Shown: positions 60,301 to 64,000 of the stretch, piece after piece
How the letters are laid out: each line of letters opens with the position of its first letter
Numbering within the stretch: position 1 is the first letter of the stretch
Assembly: GCA_902728285.1 (NCBI GenBank)
Contig: CACVBU010001172.1
Location: 186,001-250,000 of the forward strand
Origin: Clytia hemisphaerica
Lineage: Eukaryota > Cnidaria > Hydrozoa > Leptothecata > Clytiidae
DNA length: 64,000 nt
Direction of reading: 5' to 3'
Made by a program: the position numbers and the translations under genes
The notes under the pieces: generated by a model
What the model was told of the DNA's origin: nothing
Database searches by the model: none
The model's input: only the letters and a program-made list of their open reading frames with translations

Positions 60301-63300
60301 AAAGATTGATTCATGAGATTAACTGTTTTCGCGCATCCCCTGCTGTGCCTGTCAAATTTCCAGCCGGGTAACCTTAAAGAAAGCTTTCAGAGCCATCATA
60401 TTTTACTTCCGGTAAATCAGCACTTTCGTTTTCCTTTGTTTTTATTGGTGATATTGAGATTTATACACTTTTCACATGTTTCTCTTTTAATAATGATGAA
60501 AATATTTGATGAACTTGATATAATCTTAGCTAGCTTCTCTTTTTATTCAACCCTTTGGAAGAGTGCTCCTTTACGTCCTTTTCGTGTGGTTCCCCTTGAA
60601 TTAAAACCCTCCTTCGCGGAGAATTTCAAAAAAAATCTTTCGCCATAATAATTAACGTCTACTATCAAACGAATTTATACCTGCTTTGTTTATGGGATAA
60701 ACATATTTCTAAAAGTTTGTCAAACGATAAATCAAAAGCTGTGCTAGTTGAATTAACTGTATACCTTGTTTTGATTTCTTTGTCTGTACCCTATTATGAA
60801 GTTGATTGTAAGAAGAGCTGGTCGTGAAAGTTGGCGGAATTGTTTTTGTTGTACTTGAACAGATTCTTGACTGCTCATGTTTTTTTGTGAACCCAGATAT
60901 CGCCATTGATAAATCAAAAGGGCCAATCACAAAATTAGTGTCTGAGAAAGCTCAGAGTTTTTCTGTCTAGCTACCCTTAAAAATTTGAGATTGGCCCATT
61001 TTCCATAATAGTGAGGAGGGTCCCATCTACATGAAACAGGGTCAATCTTAAAATTTATGCTCAGACAAACAGAAAAATTCTTAGTATAATTTTGAGATTG
61101 AACCATTTGATTTGTCAACGGCGATATATAAAGTCGCAATATAATCACGGCATGACGGTCGGCTACTAGTTAGTTTGTATTCTGATCCTTGAGAATTTGA
61201 ATTTAGCTAGTGTACGTGGATGCATTTTAGGGATGCAAGCATTTCGAATTTATTTGCAAAATTTGAGAACCGTTAGATCTGGTGTTGTGGTATTCGGTAT
61301 CAAAAATCAAATATTGATACAATAATAACTGGTTTGGAGGTCAATACGGTAAAATATTGACCGCAGCCGAAGTACAGACCGAGCTTGCGAGGTCTGTGCG
61401 CAGGATAAGGTCAATATTTTACGTATTGACCGAGAAAACAGTTATATTATTGTGTTTATTAACTGGTGAACATTCTTTGTGTGTTTCTTGTCAAAAAAAT
61501 GAATTTTCCACTCATTTTCCATGATTTTTCGTTTCTTTCTTACCCAATATTTTCTTTGATTTATTCTGACGTCACTTTCTTATGAGAAGTCATTGCAACG
61601 TCAGTTTTTTAAATCATGTTCAAACTGACGAAACTTTTCTATAAAACAAATTTCCTTTTTCAAAATCATCGTCAGTGTGACCAAAGCACTGAAGTGGTCT
61701 TTACCGTATTATATTGACTGCTAGAGAACCAATCAAAATAGCGCATTTTCTTGTATTGACCGGCTTTTACTTCAACCAGTTAATAACACCTTATAAAGAT
61801 TTTTTACGTCATAAATATTGAAATTTTATCCAAATATTTGTCGAGCTTATTATGGAGATCTCTCAAGATTTTTATTGCACGATGATGCATTTGATACCTT
61901 TTTGAAAAAATTTCTCATTTAATTTCTCATTTAGTTTTTTATATAGTGTTCTAACTGTTATGTATCTTATATGTATTTCTCTCGTTCTTACTGGTGAATT
62001 GAATGGAGATGGTTCGTGGAAGATTTCAAACAAGCCACGTTTTGATGTCATTTAGTGGGATCCTTCAGGGTTGAAACAAGACGGGTAGTATTCGATTTCT
62101 GACAAAGAAAAATCTGATTTTGAGTGGTTTTCGTGGCCTTGTTTGGGTAGTTTTAGCCTGTTTAACTTAGTACAACTCATACCAGTGTATATGCTTTGGC
62201 CGAGATCAGAAAACTTGTTGGATGGAGAAAATGTTTGAACGGATGTCTTTGCCTTCAAACAAATTTTGTAAAAAGGCTCAACTGTTTGCTGTTTTCCAAA
62301 CTCGAAATCAAGTTAAGCTTCTCTGCGACAATTTTAATATTCATAAAATTCCTTGACTTCAAAGAGGTTTCGAATACACGCTTTTTTTTTTATAAGAATG
62401 GTGTAAATCCATTTCATCATGGATATTCTTAACTTTTTTGAGAAAATCCTCCTAAGATATTCTTACAGCATTCTTATTACTTGGGGGTAATTGGCAATTT
62501 ATGATTTAGAATGCTCTAAAAATGACATTCTTTGCTTGAATAGCAAAATTCCATGATGGTGATATTCTTAGCATATTCTTAATTTTTTGGCCATTTTCAT
62601 CATGGACATTCTTATAAAGTATATTTTTATAAAAAAAAAAGCGTGTATTTAGTTTATAGAACATTGAACAACAGGGAATCGGACTTTTTAACTTTGCTTG
62701 TTCTCCAAAAATATTCGAATCGGAGAAAAATAGACGAGGCCTAACTGTCATTACACGTAAGCCTTCCCAGCTGACACACAACGTTGTTTCAACATTTATC
62801 TAACGTTATATGGACGTTGTGAACGTTAGATGAACGTTGAAAGAACGTTGTGTGCCAGCTGGGTTTGACCTTTCAAAACATGATGATATTGACAATGTTG
62901 ACGTATAACTTTATACTCGTGATTAGCCGTTAAGAATCTATGTGTTTTGGTATCGTTATTGGATCTGTCATTCTGGAGGGTTGAAACTGGAATTAAGAAA
63001 CTATTATACACCATTGAGTTCAATTTGTGAAATAAGTATTTTAAGGAAGAGGTGTCTTGTTAGTAGAAAAATGTTGACCAAATCCAGAGAAGTAATTGTA
63101 TTACCGTTTTGAAGAGTATGCTTATGTACCCTTGCAATATTGGTACCGGATTTGTCATTTTATTGGATTTGTCTATTAATGTGTATGTCAGATGGAATTG
63201 GTTATTTAGGTGTGTGGCATTGGGTCGATGAATGTGTACTAAGTGACAGTTTTTACACTAGGCTTGGATAGTAGTAGTATTTGAGCATTTGTTTTGAACT

Positions 63301-64000
63301 ACATCATTGATCTTTACTATTGATTTTGTCGTATATATATTTTTTGGATTGATTTTCTAGTTTTGGGTTCAGTTGTTAAACTTTTTCTTTTGGAAAGGTA
63401 ATTTTTGGCCTTCATTAACAGCTCTATATTGCTTTCTTCATGTTTTTTGGGGTATCAATCAAAAAAGTAAACTGATTTTGTTCATGAAAGGTTCAAATAT
63501 ATAATGATGACAAGAGTTTCACAAGAAGATCAATTCTTCATCGAATTTTATTTGAAACCTTCACAAGTCAATGCTTTCTATTACAGTTGTAAAGTGGTAA
63601 TTCATTTTCCTTCCTTTTTTTGGCTTTCCCTGGTAAACTCTGGAGAATGGGTTCAACTTATTTGCGCATTGAAAAAGTTGTGATGAGATCAAGTCTACTT
63701 TCGTAAAGAAGGGTTTATTTCATCAAATGACTTTTCTAGTCTACAATTTATCATTAAAATGACCTTTACAAAGTAATGACTAAAATTTGTTGTGGTCCGG
63801 AGAAAATGAAAGCTACCCCTTGTTTATGAAAGTAACCCAAATCGACGATATTTCGTATTCTTTTGATATACTCGAAAGAAAAAAAAAGATTCAACCCTTG
63901 TCTTCTGAACCATTATGTAAGACTGAAATATTTTTCCTTCTTTTGATTCTAGGCCAGCCAATACCATCACGAGAAGAGTAATTCCGACACATACGTTGCC
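51336..64000 (+). CDS. SoHo (sorbin homology) adaptor protein, CAP/vinexin/ponsin-like, open at the right edge
   Basis: Eight exons: 51336-51633, 52203-52318, 52553-52622, 53141-53324, 53880-54061, 57040-57195, 59872-59930 and 63953-64000+. Every junction is GT/AG and every phase matches (1,0,1,2,1,1,0), giving 371 residues within the window. Residues about 147-160 (HWYKQMYKEMHTSM) match the core of the SoHo domain, which binds flotillin or vinculin partners in SORBS proteins. A second, related motif at 304-316 (DWYKALQKGGEIP) may mark a second WYK unit. The rest is low-complexity Ser/Pro/Thr- and Asn-rich linker (NNNNSFNDLNMNDYDYN; RKSLPNIHASNFNF). SH3 domains, expected C-terminal in this family, would lie beyond the window. 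The ATG at 51336 has an in-frame TAA 15 bp upstream, so it can be a true start. An internal acceptor (TTTATCTCCAG|GC, exon start 51394) is phase-compatible with the last PDZ exon. Confidence 0.7.
51783..51957. mobile_element. pogo-like MITE (GAAGTCTCTATAGCTCGAAC), copy 2
   Basis: AGTGAAGTCTCTATAGCTCG to TTCGAGTTAAAGAGACTCAA, with CACGGGGAACGCA and TCGAGTTATGGA inside. It lies in the first SoHo intron. Confidence 0.6.
52647..52810. mobile_element. pogo-like MITE (CAGTGGAGTCACTATCCCTC), copy 3
   Basis: CAGTGGAGTCACT to AAAGAGACTCCGCTG, with CACGGGGAACGCAAAATTGT inside as in copy 2. It starts 25 bp past the donor of the SoHo exon. Confidence 0.65.
53411..53480 (+). mobile_element. tRNA-like SINE head
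   Basis: GTAGGGTGATAGACCAGTGG is an A-box half and TTACGGTTCAAATCCTGC a T-arm with B box. No convincing anticodon arm, so read as a SINE. Intronic. Confidence 0.5.
54114..54224. mobile_element. Palindromic MITE with TACCTTATCGGCCC ends
   Basis: 111-bp inverted repeat: TACCTTATCGGCCCCTTACG is mirrored by GGGCCGATAAGGTA. Internal GGGCCGGCGT words are repeated. Situated 52 bp past the splice donor at 54061. Confidence 0.75.
54225..56790. other. SoHo gene intron, no further exon seen
   Basis: Contains the second pogo-like element at 54966-55139 and otherwise AT-rich sequence. Frames of up to 84 codons here have no splice or domain support. Confidence 0.4.
54966..55139. mobile_element. pogo-like MITE (CAGTTGACGCTCTCTAATTC), copy 2
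   Basis: The left end is identical to the 29715 copy; the right end TCAAATTGAAGAGCATTAAC is diverged. GGAGCGTATCGAAT repeats twice inside. Confidence 0.65.
56791..56934. mobile_element. Palindromic 145-bp MITE, copy 3
   Basis: ATTCATGATATGCACCATTG to GTGGTGCATATCATGAAT, with TTGGTTGTAATTGACGTAAA near the fold. It lies in the intron before SoHo exon six. Confidence 0.8.
57902..58289. mobile_element. piggyBac-like MITE with TTAACCCTTT ends, copy 3
   Basis: TTAACCCTTTCCGTGTC to CACGGCAGTTAAAGGGTTAA, TTAA at both ends. The interior differs from copies 1 and 2 and holds GTCGGCATATGCCGAC-type palindromes and three GACCTATTTGC/GCAAATAGGTCG words. Confidence 0.75.
59176..59402. mobile_element. TACACG-family MITE, complete copy
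   Basis: TACACGTTTTTTTTTAAATA to TATAAATATAAAAAAACGTG(TA). Interior as in the 22712 copy, same orientation. Confidence 0.75.
60897..61127. mobile_element. MITE with ATATCGCCATTGATAAATCA ends
   Basis: ATATCGCCATTGATAAATCA is mirrored by TGATTTGTCAACGGCGATAT. Inner AAAATTTGAGATTGGCCC words recur. Confidence 0.65.
61320..61788. mobile_element. Element with AATAACTGGTT ends and TATTGACCG words
   Basis: CAATAATAACTGGTT at the left is mirrored by AACCAGTTAATAACA. Next to each end is a TCAATA/TATTGACCG word. GCAGCCGAAGTACAGACCGA and TCGGTCTGTACTTCGG-like parts form an inner stem. Confidence 0.5.
62375..62647. mobile_element. TACACG-family MITE, divergent subfamily
   Basis: TACACGCTTTTTTTTTTATA to TTTTATAAAAAAAAAAGCGTGTA-type right end. 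Interior words are GATATTCTTA and CATCATGGATATTCTTA, where other copies have GTTCTTA. Confidence 0.75.
62766..62863. mobile_element. 98-bp MITE with CCCAGCTG ends and AACGTT words
   Basis: CCCAGCTGACACACAACGTT is mirrored by AACGTTGTGTGCCAGCTGGG. The whole element is a run of AACGTT and TGGACGTTG words. A decayed relative may lie near 29560-29610 (ATGGACGTTGAAACGACGTT). Confidence 0.75.

Larger units (their letters stand above)
59931..63952. other. SoHo gene intron with several MITEs
   Basis: 4-kb intron between the seventh and eighth SoHo exons. Inverted-repeat elements at 60897, 61320, 62375 and 62766 are listed separately. No further exon is supported. Confidence 0.45.

Overview
This is an AT-rich (by eye about one third G+C) piece of an invertebrate animal genome. 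The evidence is spliced genes with consensus GT/AG junctions, long introns crowded with small inverted-repeat transposons, tRNA-derived SINE heads and an intact LINE-type reverse transcriptase. A gustatory-receptor-like gene, a PDZ gene of ALP/Enigma type and a sorbin-homology (SoHo) gene point to a metazoan. I cannot name the phylum from the sequence alone. There is nothing prokaryotic here: no operons, no CRISPR.

Layout. 0.8-1.0 kb: 3' remnant of a LINE (minus). 2.3-2.7 kb: two coding-like exons of unknown identity (plus). 4.65-8.85 kb: a multi-membrane gustatory-receptor-like gene (minus), four exons found, last exon not found. 9.33-12.45 kb: an open APE-endonuclease/reverse-transcriptase ORF (minus). 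13.7-17.2 kb: a secreted protein gene (plus) with signal peptide, a small CxxC-rich module and a Thr/Ser- then Pro-rich stalk. 17.3-24.4 kb: mostly repeats. 24.4-64 kb: plus-strand cytoskeletal-type coding exons. These comprise two homologous short first exons (24,430 and 31,868; both start MI[R/K]SLKL), a three-exon PDZ unit (34,340-41,047) and an eight-exon SoHo unit (51,336 to the window end). Splice phases agree at every junction inside each unit and would also allow PDZ and SoHo units to be joined, so this may be one large gene with several promoters. The gene runs off the right edge.

The rest is a dense collection of non-autonomous DNA transposons. At least ten families recur or show clear terminal inverted repeats. 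They include a TTAA-flanked piggyBac-like family, a palindromic 145-bp family, a very common family ending in TACACGTTTTTT, several families carrying long G or C runs, and pogo/mariner-like families. One mariner-like element sits inside a 29-bp tandem array with a clean TA duplication. No complete transposase gene was seen.

How the genes fit: the PDZ and SoHo modules are both typical of actin/adhesion scaffolds (Z-disc, focal contacts), which makes a shared locus plausible. The receptor and the secreted protein are separate genes with no evident functional link.
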